DNA of 64,000 nucleotides from Mytilus galloprovincialis (taxonomy: Eukaryota; Mollusca; Bivalvia; Mytilida; Mytilidae), in the NCBI RefSeq assembly GCF_965363235.1, contig NC_134851.1, forward strand, positions 24,787,847 to 24,851,846, in the 5' to 3' direction. The position numbers and the translations under genes are program-made. Shown here piece by piece: positions 12,142 through 23,436 of this stretch (position 1 is the first letter of the stretch; every line of letters starts with the position of its first letter). The notes under the pieces were generated by a model that saw nothing but the letters and a program-made list of their open reading frames with translations, made no database searches and was not told the DNA's origin.

Positions 12142-12750
12142 GTAGAGTGGGGGCCCATATTCGCCGGGGACACAATTTCGCCGTTTTATGATTTTAAGGT
12201 GTAAACACTTCAAAGGATGGCTCAAATGGAAGAAATATGCCGATAAATTATTATTTTATAATAAATATGATTATTTTTGAAACTTAACCAAAATTACGGC
12301 ACCTACTGCAAAAGATCGAAAAACGGACAACGATTTTCGGTCAATTTCTTGAATGAAAAACAGGATTTTCAAAGATTTTTTTCTTAGTAATTTTTTGACT
12401 GATTGGCCTTAAGTTCTGTTTTTTACACCTTTAAAATGTCTGTTGTTCATCCACAATGAAATTTATTTGATACATATTATATAAAACTGCAGTTTTATGG
12501 TTTTAAATAGATGTGTAAAAACGGCGAATATGTGTCCCCCATTGACAAAACTTCACGAAATTACATGCACCCTTTAATCCAACTTTACAGATGATTATTT
12601 TCCAAACAAACATGTTTTCAAGCTTAGGAATGTTTTGCATTTGAAGTTATCTTCATATAGAAATATCAGTATACTTCAAAAACATATAGACCTGAACATT
12701 AACTGTAGAAAACATGGAAAGATATGGCGAAAATGAGCACCCCACTCTAC
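12142..12750. mobile_element. MITE with GTAGAGTGGGG termini and probable TA target duplication
   Basis: The segment begins GTAGAGTGGGG and ends CCCCACTCTAC, an 11-bp exact terminal inverted repeat that extends imperfectly (CATATTCGCC against GGCGAAAATG). If the TA inside each end is the target duplication, the element runs 12145-12747, as in Tc1/mariner-type MITEs. A further inverted copy of the end (GGCGAATATGTGTCCCCCA) lies near 12523. No coding capacity. Confidence 0.7.
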
Positions 12751-13111
12751 TGTTATACCACTGTCCCAGGTTAGGGGGAGGGTTGGGATCCCGTTAACAT
12801 GTTTAACCCCGCTACATTATTGATGTATGTGCCTGTCCCAAGTCAGGAGCCTGTAATTCATTGGTTGTCGTTTGTTTATGTGTTACATATTTGTTTTTCG
12901 TTCATTTTTTTACATAAATAAGGCCGTTAGTTTTCTCGTTTGAATTGTTTTACATTGTCTTATCGGGGCCTTTTATAGCTGACTATGCGGTATAGGCTTT
13001 GCTCATTGTTGAAGGCCGTATGGTGACCTATAGTTGTTAATGTTTGTGTCATTTTGGTCTTTTGTGGATTGTTGTCTCATTGGCAACATACCACATCTTC
13101 TTTTATTATAT
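12751..13111 (+). repeat. SINE-like family A, near full copy
   Basis: Starts TGTTATACCACTGTCCCAGG and ends TACCACATCTTCTTTT, with a middle reading AAGTCAGGAGCCTGTAATTC and GGCCGTATGGTGACCTATAG. Other parts of the family occur at 5401 (-), 23115 (-), 35500 (+) and 62205 (+). It abuts the MITE that ends at 12750. Confidence 0.7.
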
Positions 13112-13930
13112 AGAAAGCTAATTAAATAACTATGCAGAAAAGTCCATGTGGGTGAGAAAGAACAGCCTCGTCCTTGACGGCTTTTAACAGTGGGTATAAC
13201 TCATACCGTTCAGGAAGCTATACAAGGTCCAAACATGAAAAAATTACAGCTTTATACATTAGTAATAGATTAGTATAAGCTCCATATAGCTTTAGTCTTG
13301 TCTCTCGGCATAGTAAAAGTATGTTGTACAGTAGCAACAGTTAGATCGTACTGATCTACTCAGACACTAAATTTCTTCTTAATCTAGTTTTCACAATGTA
13401 TATTAATATCGTTTATGTAGTTGGATATATCTTTTAAGAATTAAATTATAAATTCCTTATTATATCTAAATTTTTATCAATGTCAATATCTCTATATAAG
13501 AACATATCAAATATTGTACATTAATTATGTTGAAAGAATAGTTTTCTTACGGTTCAGAATAATATAATCTTTACTTGAATCAGCTATTGGTATTATTGTA
13601 TTTTTTTTTATTTAAGTGTCTTTATATTGTATCATATGTATTGATTGTTAACATTGCAATTATGAACTTTAAGGTTACTTAAAATGACCAGTCCTATCTA
13701 AAATTGATGTTTTATTACGTTGGAATATAACATGTGGTGTTAACAATATGCATGAAATTTACTAAAAATAGATATCGAGTGCTTTTTAAACAGGCTATAC
13801 CTGTATCATAGTTCAAATAAATGCTATCCCTTGATATTTCACGGTTATAATAATATAAATTTGTCAGTTGAAGTAGCTGGGAAAATATGCAGAAGACAGA
13901 TAGTATCACGTTTTCCTTATATCGCAATGA
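13112..13930. other. Upstream flank of the serine protease gene
   Basis: No coding sequence. AT-rich, with TATA-like words but only one well placed TATA box at its right end. Confidence 0.45.
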
Positions 13931-13938
13931 TATAAAAG
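13931..13938 (+). promoter_or_regulatory. TATA box of the serine protease gene
   Basis: TATAAAAG lies 60 bp before the ATG at 13991. Transcription would start near 13961 and give a 5' leader of about 30 nt. Confidence 0.7.
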
Positions 13939-13990
13939 CCCGAGGGCTGTCGAATGATGTACATTTGAGGAAGTCAATCCGAACAGAATC

Positions 13991-14033
13991 ATGATGCAAA
14001 CCGTTGTCCTCCTTCTCTGTGTGGTAGTTATTG
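13991..14033 (+). CDS. Serine protease exon 1 (signal peptide)
   Basis: Codes [14 protein letters not shown] plus the first base of a Gly codon; the donor is G|GTAATG. The first of two adjacent ATG codons is taken as start because it lies about 30 nt after the expected cap site. Confidence 0.85.
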
Positions 14034-17000
14034 GTAATGTACATTTTTCTTATATATAGTTTGTACAGAATACAGTAAATTCAGAAATTATTGCGATGAT
14101 TTTATAACTGAGAAACACGAGACAGGGTTATACGATTTTTTTATATTAATTAAACAAAAAAATTTCCCTATTTCGCGAAATTTTGAATAGCATTTTAATC
14201 TTAAATGACAAAGTCACAATAATGGGGTCAATAAAAAATGCACAAAATAATTTCTGAATTTACAGTATACTAAGAATTATAATGTAACGGGTTGACTCAT
14301 TGGTTTCTTAGGCTTACAAAGGTACTCACTTGTCATGAAAAGAAATACTGACTTTGATTTCGTTTTCGTGATATTTTGTTCTTCAAAGAATTTTTTGTTT
14401 GTTTAAAGAATGTTGTATGTCGATTTGCCATGCATGTGTGTGTTTAACAGTTCCTTCCGTTCATTTGTTTTTAAATTTTTGATCATATATATATATATTA
14501 TGTTACATGTTTTTCTCGTAATTATGCAAAATAGATTGATAATTTCGCAACAATACTTCGATGTGTTGCTTCTATTAAAAAGATTAAGGAAACTTCCAAT
14601 TCGATCATATTTCTACTGAATAAGTAAGTAAATGATATTATTGATATAATAAGACTTGTGCACACAAAAAGGCCTCCGTCGTTATTTGTAAACATAATTT
14701 TCCTGGTATTTAATATTAAAATTGAAATTTCAGGTAATGCCGAGGTCTTACAGATTTGGCAACCTGGAAAAGATCTTATGAATGAAGACAGTCTGAAGGT
14801 AAAGCTCTTAGTTTGCCATTTGTAAATACAACTGTTTCACAAACCACGCCTCTTTTTGGGCGATATATATTATTTGTAGATTTTTTAATTTTTTTTTACG
14901 TACTGGTTATCAGAAATGATTTTTAAGTGTTTATCTGAAAGAGACATAACTTGGGAATATTATCAATGTTTATATACACATGGTAGTGGCGAATTTTGAA
15001 TTTTAAGGGTCATCAAAAGTGAAGAGATAGTACAGCATTTAATTATTAGTTTAAACTCTTAGAAGTTCGGGCATGTTGGAAATATGCCGCACATCCCTAT
15101 ATTTTGATCTTTAAATAAACTAAAAGTGCATTTCAACTTTCCATTCAAGAATATAAATATAATTTTCACGAAACTTCATAGTAAAAGTGGCCCAGTTTTA
15201 GCGGCAAAAGGATTTCCTATGGGATATATCATTGTCTATATTTACAGAAATCCAAACTATAATTTAATAGTCGGTGGGTCTATTTCAACCCCTGTCGCAC
15301 CTAAACATTATTAAGGAACTTCAAATCCACTTGTTTTTCGAAATCATTCAAAAGAAAGAGTTTGATAAAATGTAGTTAATTATTGATACGTCCTTTCAAA
15401 CATGATAAATTTAACTTATAAAAAGAGTAATGTAAATAATGCTGCAATAACGATTATTCATATTGACATTTAAAAAAAACTGAACCTGTAGAAGCATAGA
15501 AGCACTAAAAGTGTCCTTGTCTTCGCAGTCTTCTCAAATGAAAAATGACTTTAGGCAACCAGCAAACCGATCAAATAAAAAAGTCTGTCAAACGTTTTGT
15601 TAATTCTAAATACCTGTAAATGGCATTATTCCGAGTTACTATAGGGGGTATACATTTTTCTGGTTTTTGCTTCAATAAAAAAAAATGAATATCTATATAT
15701 ATAGCCTAGCTTATCTATATAGACAAATACATTTGTGTTTTCCTAGTGTAACAGTTAATAAGAATATCTTATTTGCCATTTTATTATTTTCATAGCATTT
15801 GACAAATACCAGCAGAATCATCCAGGGACAGAATGCAGACATCGCAGATTTCCCATGGCAGGTATCTCTCAGAACGTCCAGTGACAGTCACACATGTGGA
15901 GGGATCATTCTGACTGATACATGGATTCTAACAGCTGCCCATTGCACACAGTAAATATCTTATACATTTTACTATTTCAGAACATAAAAATAGTTTGAGT
16001 ATTTTTCTTATATCAATAAAAGTACGATCTATGAAAAATAAGTTCACGGTATCGTTGAAATTGTTTCATGTGTTTAAGCTTTTGAATTTGCCATTTGATT
16101 TTTTTTCCCTTTTCGTTTCGTTTCGTTTCGTTTAAAATTTTCCTCGGGAGTTTTGTTTGTGGGATTTTCCATTTTTATAAATACTAATTAGTTAGGAGGA
16201 GTTAAAATACAACTATCAAACTATCATTAATGATGAAAAGCGTATTATTGTGTACGCGTTTCTTCTTTGAAAATTGAAAATATAAAGAATGCTTTGAATT
16301 ACAAAACGCAGTGGCATTTTCAAGGTTCAATAGATGTTAATCGTTAACTTCTGCGTCATTTTGTTTCAAGCGCAGAGTTGTCTCAATGTCTATCATATTA
16401 CAACTTCTTTTTTTATATTAAAAGTCATTGCAACATTAATAGAATAATTTTTGATGATTTTAATTTTTTGGGACGATCTTAAGCTTGACGTGCAATACAT
16501 CTTCATTGTTTGGTATACTAAATCATAATTAAGTAAGATATGCGTTAAGATTTGTTTTACCCACATATGGGTCGTTTTCAAAAAATGTCGAATTTTCAGT
16601 ACACCCATGCTAACTTTTTTATTTCTAATGGAAATTTCAGTTGTAATGGTTTAAATGAAAGCTTGTCGGATTTGTGATTCTGAACATTAATAATAAACAC
16701 ACCTTACATCTATTTTGATAAGATTAAACTGCAATTAAGACCCATTTTGGGGGTATTTGTCTGCGTACAGTGTCAGAAAAACACATTTCAAATGATTTTT
16801 TTGCGATTTTCTGATCGCCTTGATATCTGCAAAAGGGACTTTTTAAGAACGTTTAATATTACTCTAACGAAAAATCGTAGCTTCTATATCATTCTATGTA
16901 ACATATTATCTACAAACTAAATTGAATCTGCGTACAGGAGGTTCATGTCTTTCCTGTTACCGCTACTTAAATCAGCCGTGAAATTATTCTCCCTATGAAT

Positions 17001-20000
17001 ATTGAATCAGTCAGTGTTGATCTCAAAAGTGCAAAGTAATCTTTACATTTAAAACGCCTCGTTTCTTGAACGAAAGTGTAGAGAAAAGAAATTTCAAGAC
17101 ATTTAGTGAAAAAAATATAGCGTACTTTTTTTCATGTCTATGCTGTTACCACCAATTTTGATTAAATACACCAACAGTATACTTGTAAAAAGTGCAATAA
17201 CGTGTTGGAAACCAAATTCACAATAGAAAAACATAATCACTTCACCAAAGGGAGTAGTTATTTCACAACAGCAATCAAAAACGAAGAAATTTGTCTATCC
17301 TGTTATGTCTATCCTGTTACTATGGTTGCTATGGTTACAGTAACAGGATAGACAATTGTAGACAAAAACGTCGTTAATTTTTTTATCTTAACATATAGGT
17401 GCAAAACGAATGAAATATTTCGTTGTTTGAAGTCATCTTAAGGTTATAACGTATTAATCTTCCCAATTAAGCATTCGCAGGTGCAATACTGATATCGGTA
17501 ACAGGATAGACAAAAAGGTAACAGGATAGACTTTTATATAGTAATATATCAGAAACGTACGTTCCTGTTACCAATGAAATATAGAGAAAAGTAAACTAAC
17601 TTATGAGGGATTTACTTGATGTTGGGTTTATTTGAAAGGGTGAAAAAATGCCGAACAATATAAATTGCTATCTTAGACTTGCATTACTGGTGGTAATTTT
17701 TACAACCTTTGAAAACCAATTTTTAGAGGCATTTTTCAGTACAACCTGTTAAATTGGCAAATAATCTATTATATTACAGAATGAATATATATAGACGTTT
17801 ATTCTCTTGAAAACCATCTAATTGTCTACGTAAAACAAGCTTAACATTTTATCTAAACCTTTTCTTAATAACCCAAAATTTCTTTTGAAAATGGTAACAG
17901 GATAGACAAAATAATGTACCACCGATCAAAAAATGTTTCAACATATTTTTGTATGACATCATTAAGATTGCATCTTTTAAAATGTTGTTCTTAAAGTACT
18001 GTTTGTTTTGATTTGCTTATGTAGAGGGTTGTTTGAATAAGTAACTTTTAATAATTTTTTCAATTTCAAAATTCGACATTTTTTGAAAATGACCCATATC
18101 TCATTACTATTTCAGAGGTTCTGGTTACACAATCAGAGTAGGAAACACTAACCGAAACAACGGGGAGAGATATCAAGTTAGAAGAGTAATCAATGTGAGT
18201 ATATCACACTTTCCTTTTTGGGTAGAAATATTAAATGACTGAATAAATAGTCAACGATTAATCTTACAGGGCGATGGATCATGTTGTATGATTCAGTACA
18301 CTACAGCATATGATATATAACAAGTCAAAAAGGGAAAAACATCACTATTAAATCACTATAAAATGAACAAATATTAATCACTTTTGGTAGATATATATTT
18401 GAAAGAAATGTTTATAAGAATAACCTTTTTGTTGTTCGTAGTTCGTTTACAAATGTTCATTTGAGGATCGACTTTTTATGACTGGAAAGAAAAGTCTGCG
18501 ATAATCGAGTTCTGAATAAAATATATGTCAAGGCCATAACATAAAAAACATAAACCAAAAACGCGTTTATTGCTGTTCTTTATCTTAAAGTCACACTGCA
18601 TATGTTAATATGATACAAATTGTCAGAATGTACATCTAACTGTACGCCAATACATTCTGTCCGTAATATTGATTTTAACCAAATTGTTTGCTAGATATTG
18701 ATACTTTTATATTTGTAAGAAAGCATTATCTCCAATGTGCATTTGGCGATGTTGTGAAGTTTGAAATTAGACTCAAATATTGTTCAAACATGCACAATAC
18801 AATGATGACAGCGGGACAGTTACCGCGTTACCAAATAAATGATATAAAACTAAGACAAACTTAGCTTATCATTTCCAAATTTCCAAATATCGTTATAAGC
18901 ATGCAAATTACAATGATGGCAGCGGGACAATTGCTAATGACATATCATTTATTTAATGAATAAGTTCATCACTGCAAATATAATTTTATCATTCAAATTG
19001 CGATAATGGCAGCTGGTCAATATAATGTTAACGATATCTACCTTGATATAATAAATTAGCTCTTCATTAGCAAACATCGTTTAAGCATGCAATTACAATG
19101 CATGCAACATGCCACTTACGAACGATGCAACCTTGTTAGTTTTAGTTTTACACTTCCAATATCATTTTAGCATGCAAATTACAATGATGGCAGTGGGACA
19201 ATTTCAAATGACATATCCTTGATCGAGTTGAGTTCATCTCTGTCATTCGGTTCAACAGTTGCTCCCATATCACTTCCACCTGCAGGGCAATTATTCGAGA
19301 GTGCATCGTGTGTCATCACTGGTTGGGGAAGAACATGTGGAACATGTGAGTGGTTTTTTTTTTTAAAGTTTTGATTTATTGTTGGTGTTTAACGTCATTT
19401 TTGAACATTGCCAACTAAACGTGAAATATATTTTTATCTTGAACGATCCTTTTTCGAAAGTACAAACGCCATTTGAAACACATATGGATTTATAGGACAA
19501 TAGTTCGATATTGCTACTGTATTGCTGTGTGACTATTTATTCTTCATTGGCTAAAGGTATATGGGAGGGATGGGATCTAAAAAAAACATGTGTAGTTCCA
19601 CCGAAATTCTACGCCTGTCCAAAGTCAGAAGCCTCTGGCCTTTGTTTGTCTTGTGTTTTTTAGTTTTTGTTCTTTTATAAATGTTTTGGAGTTAAATAAT
19701 AAGTTAATTTTCACTAAACTAGTACACAATCTTATTTAGAGGCCAGCTAAGGCAATCCACCCATTGCCACCCAGAAGGCTGCGTTGTAAACCAATTTGTT
19801 GACTTCATCTGGTTTCTGCTTTTTTGTCGGGTTGTTTTCTCTTTTACATATTCCCGTTTCCATTCTCAATTTAATACTACCTTTGATGTATTTGGCTATT
19901 ATTCTTAGATCTCTTATGGTCATATATATTCTAGATCGTCTTATTTACACATCATTGGCTTTAAAATGTTAAGGTTTATACACGCCTCAAAAGTACTGAG

Positions 20001-21066
20001 GAAACATGCATTTTTAATTTAACTACGTCAGAGTGATTGAACCATTTTGTGTTGATCAGACGATAAAACTTATATTCATTTCGTTTATTTTTCATTATAA
20101 AGGTGGTTTACCAACTATCCTACAGAAGCTAAACACACTGGCCCTTCGTAATACCGAGTGTGCCAATTACATGTCGCCAATAAGTGGAGTGAATCTTCTG
20201 TCAAGCCATATCTGTGTCCACAACCAAAATAGCAATCCCCAGGACGGTGCCTGTAACGTAAGTCTTTAGCAATACATGCCAAAAAAAACCCAGAAATCAC
20301 TTATCACAAATCAATAAAGACAATGATAACCAACTAGAAAAATGAATGAATGCATAGATCAAGGATTTGTATAGTAAGCTTAAAATACAAATCTTGCATA
20401 GATGAATGAAAAAATGTGAAAGGATACTATTGCCAAAATGCGTCACAGTACAACGGGCATTTTAGATAGTGACCGGATTTGTTTTTAAAATATCTCTAAC
20501 AAGAAATATTATCGATATCCTATTGTCATAATCATATAGTTCTCAAAATGTTCCAAACACAAAGAAATATTTTCGGGTTATTTTAATATGTCAAAACAGT
20601 TTGGTTTCAATGTTAGTGGCATCAGAACGGCCTTCATTACTGAGAAAAACCAATACCATATAACAGTAAAAGTGTGAACAATTCATTTGAGAATTAAAAC
20701 AGCCTTATTTATAACAAAGTTAAGTCAAACTTATGTTCAGTTGAAATTGTAATACGAATCGGCAAGTTTTTATGTTTATCGAAAAATAAATAAATCTGTT
20801 TATCATATTTTCGTTAATTAAGATCAATAATATTTTTCCAGGGTGACAAATACAAGAAAAGATGATGTAAACATATGTCTTTTATATTTCAGGGTGACAG
20901 TGGTGGTCCTATGACATGTACAGTAAGTGGTCAGACGTACGTGGCTGGCGTGACATCATGGGTTATATCGTCTCAGTCCACTGGATGTCTACCTGATTAC
21001 CCAAGCGTGTATACACGGGTAACATCATTCCTCTCATGGATCAGACTATACGTGTCGGGTGTTTAA
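13991..21066 (+). CDS. Secreted chymotrypsin/elastase-like serine protease, seven exons
   Basis: Exons: 13991-14033, 14734-14798, 15796-15950, 18116-18194, 19171-19345, 20103-20257, 20893-21066. All introns are GT-AG, phases match throughout, and the total is 846 nt (281 residues). Residues 1-15 form a signal peptide ([15 protein letters not shown]); a short propeptide ends at R43 before IIQG (S1 activation site). His85 sits in LTAAHC, Asp128 in NDISLIEL, Ser227 in GDSGGP. In chymotrypsin numbering residue 189 is Gly, 216 is Val (TSWV) and 226 is Ser, so the S1 pocket is not trypsin-like and should prefer small or aliphatic side chains. Likely secreted digestive or defence enzyme. Introns 3, 4 and 5 hold a MITE, degenerate exon copies and a SINE-like repeat. 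Confidence 0.93.
15796..15950 (+). CDS. Serine protease exon 3 (activation site and catalytic His)
   Basis: Follows ATTTTCATAG and ends before GTAAATAT. Codes the activation site [16 protein letters not shown] and WILTAAHCT with the catalytic histidine. Confidence 0.92.
16565..18099. mobile_element. MITE with ~32-bp ATATGGGTC terminal inverted repeats, in intron 3
   Basis: Left end ATATGGGTCGTTTTCAAAAA (16565) and right end read inward from 18099 ATATGGGTCATTTTCAAAAA match over about 32 bp with one mismatch. The 1535-bp body is noncoding and packed with GTAACAGGATAGACA-type motifs in both orientations around a central hairpin. The right end lies 16 bp before exon 4. Target duplication is unclear because ATAT is itself palindromic. 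A second, partial copy is at 6110-6602. Confidence 0.8.
17306..17354. repeat. Hairpin of two TGTCTATCCTGTTAC words
   Basis: TGTCTATCCTGTTAC (17306-17320) and GTAACAGGATAGACA (17340-17354) are a perfect 15-bp inverted repeat around a 19-base loop. Related copies occur near 16943, 17137, 17292, 17497, 17517, 17565 and 17893. Confidence 0.85.
18789..19170 (+). repeat. Four degenerate tandem copies of the start of exon 5
   Basis: Words related to CATGCAAATTACAATGATGG start at 18789, 18900, 18990 and 19086, and the real exon starts at 19171, so spacing is 85-111 bp. Each copy also keeps a remnant of the acceptor side (ATCGTTATAAG, ATCGTTTAAG, like ATCATTTTAG). The copy at 18900 would code [15 protein letters not shown] before stops. 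These are relic exon duplications, not usable exons. Confidence 0.8.
19171..19345 (+). CDS. Serine protease exon 5 (catalytic Asp)
   Basis: Acceptor ATCATTTTAG, donor GTGAGT. Codes [20 protein letters not shown] with the catalytic Asp, then [12 protein letters not shown]. Four decayed copies of its 5' part with acceptor lie directly upstream (18789-19170). Confidence 0.92.
19495..19880 (+). repeat. SINE-like family B, degenerate copy in intron 5
   Basis: Shares TTCATTGGCTAAAGGTATA, GCCTGTCCAAAGTCAGAAGC, GGCCAGCTAAGG and TCCCGTTTCCATTCTCAATT with copies at 47205 and 54110. Confidence 0.65.
20893..21066 (+). CDS. Serine protease exon 7 (catalytic Ser, stop)
   Basis: Acceptor TTTATATTTCAG. Codes [34 protein letters not shown] and stop TAA at 21064-21066. 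A decoy acceptor with the same GGTGACA follows CAG at 20839-20841, 51 bp upstream, and would lead to a stop within eight codons. Confidence 0.92.
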   Translation, partial: GDSGGPMTCTVSGQTYVAGVTSWVISSQSTGCLPDYPSVYTRVTSFLSWIRLYVSGV

Positions 21067-21085
21067 TAACTTGTAACCAATACGT

Positions 21086-21091
21086 ATTAAA
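21086..21091 (+). terminator. Variant polyadenylation signal ATTAAA
   Basis: ATTAAA lies 20 bp after the serine protease stop codon. It is the commonest variant of AATAAA. Confidence 0.45.
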
Positions 21092-21446
21092 ATATTACTG
21101 AACATATTTTGTTTCTTTAATTTCTACCTACTCGAAAAAAAATTCACAATTGTTTCCACAGGAACTGGTTCTCTTTTTACAATTTAGATTATCACTTTGG
21201 CAAATGATTGTATCAGATGTCCAGTGCCACTATTAAGATGGAGTTTATCCCAGTTTCTAAGTAAAAACATAAACCATTTTTCGACATAAAAGTCATCAAG
21301 ACAGTTTGAATGTTCGTTTTTGGCAGTTTTACCTAGCTGTTATAGTAACTGCGAGTACTCCCAAATCGTATTTTCTTGTTAATTCGACCTGTTGTTACTG
21401 TTTATAATGCTTTTTTGTTAGTTCATATTAATATGCATTTTGTCTA

Positions 21447-21530
21447 TGTCACAGGAAATATTTATCCATTTTGGTTCATTATTATGCATTTCATATTAAT
21501 TGTGTTTTCCGTGTTATATGTTTTCCATTC
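21447..21530 (+). repeat. 5' LTR, outer 84 bp
   Basis: Matches 33404-33487 of the 3' LTR with few mismatches (shared TTTCATATTAATTGTGTTTT and CCGTGTTATATGTTTTCCAT). Similarity stops at 21530/33487, which marks the left inversion breakpoint. Confidence 0.88.
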
Positions 21531-22426
21531 TAGTATTCAAAAGCTTCATGGACTTAATCATCTCTTGCATACCTGACTGTTCAACAACCGCAGGTTGATG
21601 TTGAATCTTATTGTCAGAACCTGAGGCATAATTTGATAAGTCCAATTCAATAGATCGGATCTCTTTTAATAACTGATCAAATTTTTCAACAGTATCGTAT
21701 TTATAACGACTAGCATTTTTCAAAAGGGGATCTCTGAGACCTGACCACAGCTTTGATCTAAGCATGTCGTTTTTAGCCTGTGAGCTAATTTGACCTTTTT
21801 ATCTTCAAGTCTCATACCATAATCAGCAACAGACTGACCTTGTTTCTGAGTTTCCATGTAAAACTTTTGAAGCAATGCTTCACTACTGAACACATTTCCA
21901 TATATCCCATCTAATTTTTCAATAATCTGTGTGGGTGTAGCCCCATCTGGGAGTGATAACAATAAACCCCTAGCTTTACCTTTCAGGGACCCTCTTATAC
22001 ACTGCAATTATACAGTATCTGTATAATTACCTTCCCGTATTATACATTTAACTTCGAACTTCCATACGTCAAAAGACACTTCACTTTTTTCTTCCCCAGA
22101 AAATACAGGTATCTTGGGCTTTGCATATGAAGAGTTTGAACAAGAAACGGTAGTATTATTACCAAAACCTGCAGCATAAGTTGCCACTCTTGCTATAGAC
22201 GAAGACCTAACAGGTGCCAAAGGAGGATAGTATGAGCAGTAGTTCCCTTTATAGGAGTACTATGTCCAAAAGATACATGCTTCTCACTACTTAATTTATC
22301 AAACTCATCTGATGTTACGACTCTAAAGCTTGTATTATGATTCAAAAACTCAATCATTTTCTGAACGTGTTCTTCTGAAACCTTAGGTTCAGTTTTTAAA
22401 CCTTGTTTTGACTCCGCTTCAGCCAT
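21531..22426 (-). pseudogene. Gypsy gag, N-terminal and capsid part, inverted
   Basis: On the minus strand gag starts with ATG at 22426 (MAEAESKQGLKTEPK). Capsid-like motifs follow: PKIPVFSGEEKSEVSFDVWK, LKGKARGLLLSLPDGATP, EKLDGIYGNVFSSEALLQKF, YMETQKQGQSVADYGMRLED and LRSKLWSGLRDPLLKNASRY. This resembles the gag fold shared by Gypsy elements and PNMA proteins. Breaks: a frameshift near 22235, an in-frame TAA near 22010 and a frameshift near 21790. It ends at the inversion breakpoint; the nucleocapsid part is at 27845-28072 on the other strand. Confidence 0.85.
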
Positions 22427-22551
22427 CACTTGAACTTTAACCAACGACAAAAACAACACAAAATAAACAAAACAAAAAAAGGACAATACACATGAATGAA
22501 ATGAAAATGATGTCACGGTGGGTATGGTTGTCCTGCGAGAGAACGTTCTGT

Positions 22552-22816
22552 GCTGGTGATTTGGTCCTGTCAGGTGCTGGTGGGTCCTGATTCTGTGCTG
22601 GTGGGTTTGTTTACATTGTATCAGAACGGCAATAAAACGACTGTTTTGTTGCTTAATTTTTCTCTGATGCGTCATAAGTACCATGCAAAGTATATTACAA
22701 CAATATTATATTGCAAAAGTCGTGCAAGTTCGTTAAACGGAATTGTCCTGACGCTGTGCTGGTGATAAGAAAAACGGTCCTGGTTCTGTGCTCCTATGTC
22801 CTGGTTCTGTGCCTTT
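22552..22816. repeat. Subterminal repeats of the CACGGTG element, left side
   Basis: GTGCTGGTG and GGTCCTG(A/G)TTCTGTGC words recur at about 22552, 22573, 22592, 22757, 22776 and 22797. The right-hand counterparts, in the opposite orientation, are at 26635-26697 and 27014-27058. Confidence 0.65.
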
Positions 22817-23114
22817 AAATTTTAGTTAAAAGTGGCATATATATTCTAGATCATTGATGCTGTACTGTTATTGACTAATTAACTGTTGTCTGCTTTCTTG
22901 AAATTGACATTGTTGTGAATCTGTTTACTGTTATTATGAGAGAAAAAAATACCCCTATTTTTTTAATTTTTTTTTTAAATTAACTGTAATCTTATTTATT
23001 GGCCTGTTAATGGAAATCTTCTTGCCCCCTTTCAAGATAAGAAAATATATTTACGATTTTCGGGATTACGATCATTTTGCAAGATCACCAAAATACGTTG
23101 TAATTTATACAATA

Positions 23115-23235
23115 CTTATATAAAGTAGATGATGTGGTATGTTTGTTGTCAATGGACAAATTTCCATAAGAAACCAAAGGAAGTATGTGGTAACAACCAT
23201 ACGTCATCGTACGACCTTCAACAATAACCCATAAA
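23115..23235 (-). repeat. SINE-like family A tail, degenerate, antisense
   Basis: AGATGATGTGGTATGTTTGT and CGTCATCGTACGACCTTCAA match the antisense family A 3' end, with divergence. Confidence 0.55.
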
Positions 23236-23407
23236 ATAAAAATGTAAAAGTTTTTGCATAAAAATGGAGAGCAAAAATATAGAACAAAGGACTTTCTGAG
23301 CGTTTGAATCATATGTCTTTAGCAGCTTAAAACACATTTGTTTTGGAACAATTTAGTGCTGACCATAAGAATGACAATAGTATTGCGGGTTTGTTTGTTT
23401 TTTGTTG

Positions 23408-23436
23408 TTTTTTTTTTTTTTTTTGGGGGGGGGGGG
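23408..23436. repeat. T17-G12 homopolymer junction
   Basis: A run of about 17 T is followed directly by about 12 G (then AGG). It could form a G-quadruplex on the plus strand or be a polymerase-slippage product. Confidence 0.8.

Noticed and set aside
20115..20300. Minus-strand frame over protease exon 6
   Set aside because: It is antisense to a well supported exon and is chance.
22193..22684. 163-codon minus-strand frame with an N-terminal extension before gag
   Set aside because: The extension reads through the terminal repeat of the CACGGTG transposon; gag itself starts at the ATG at 22426.
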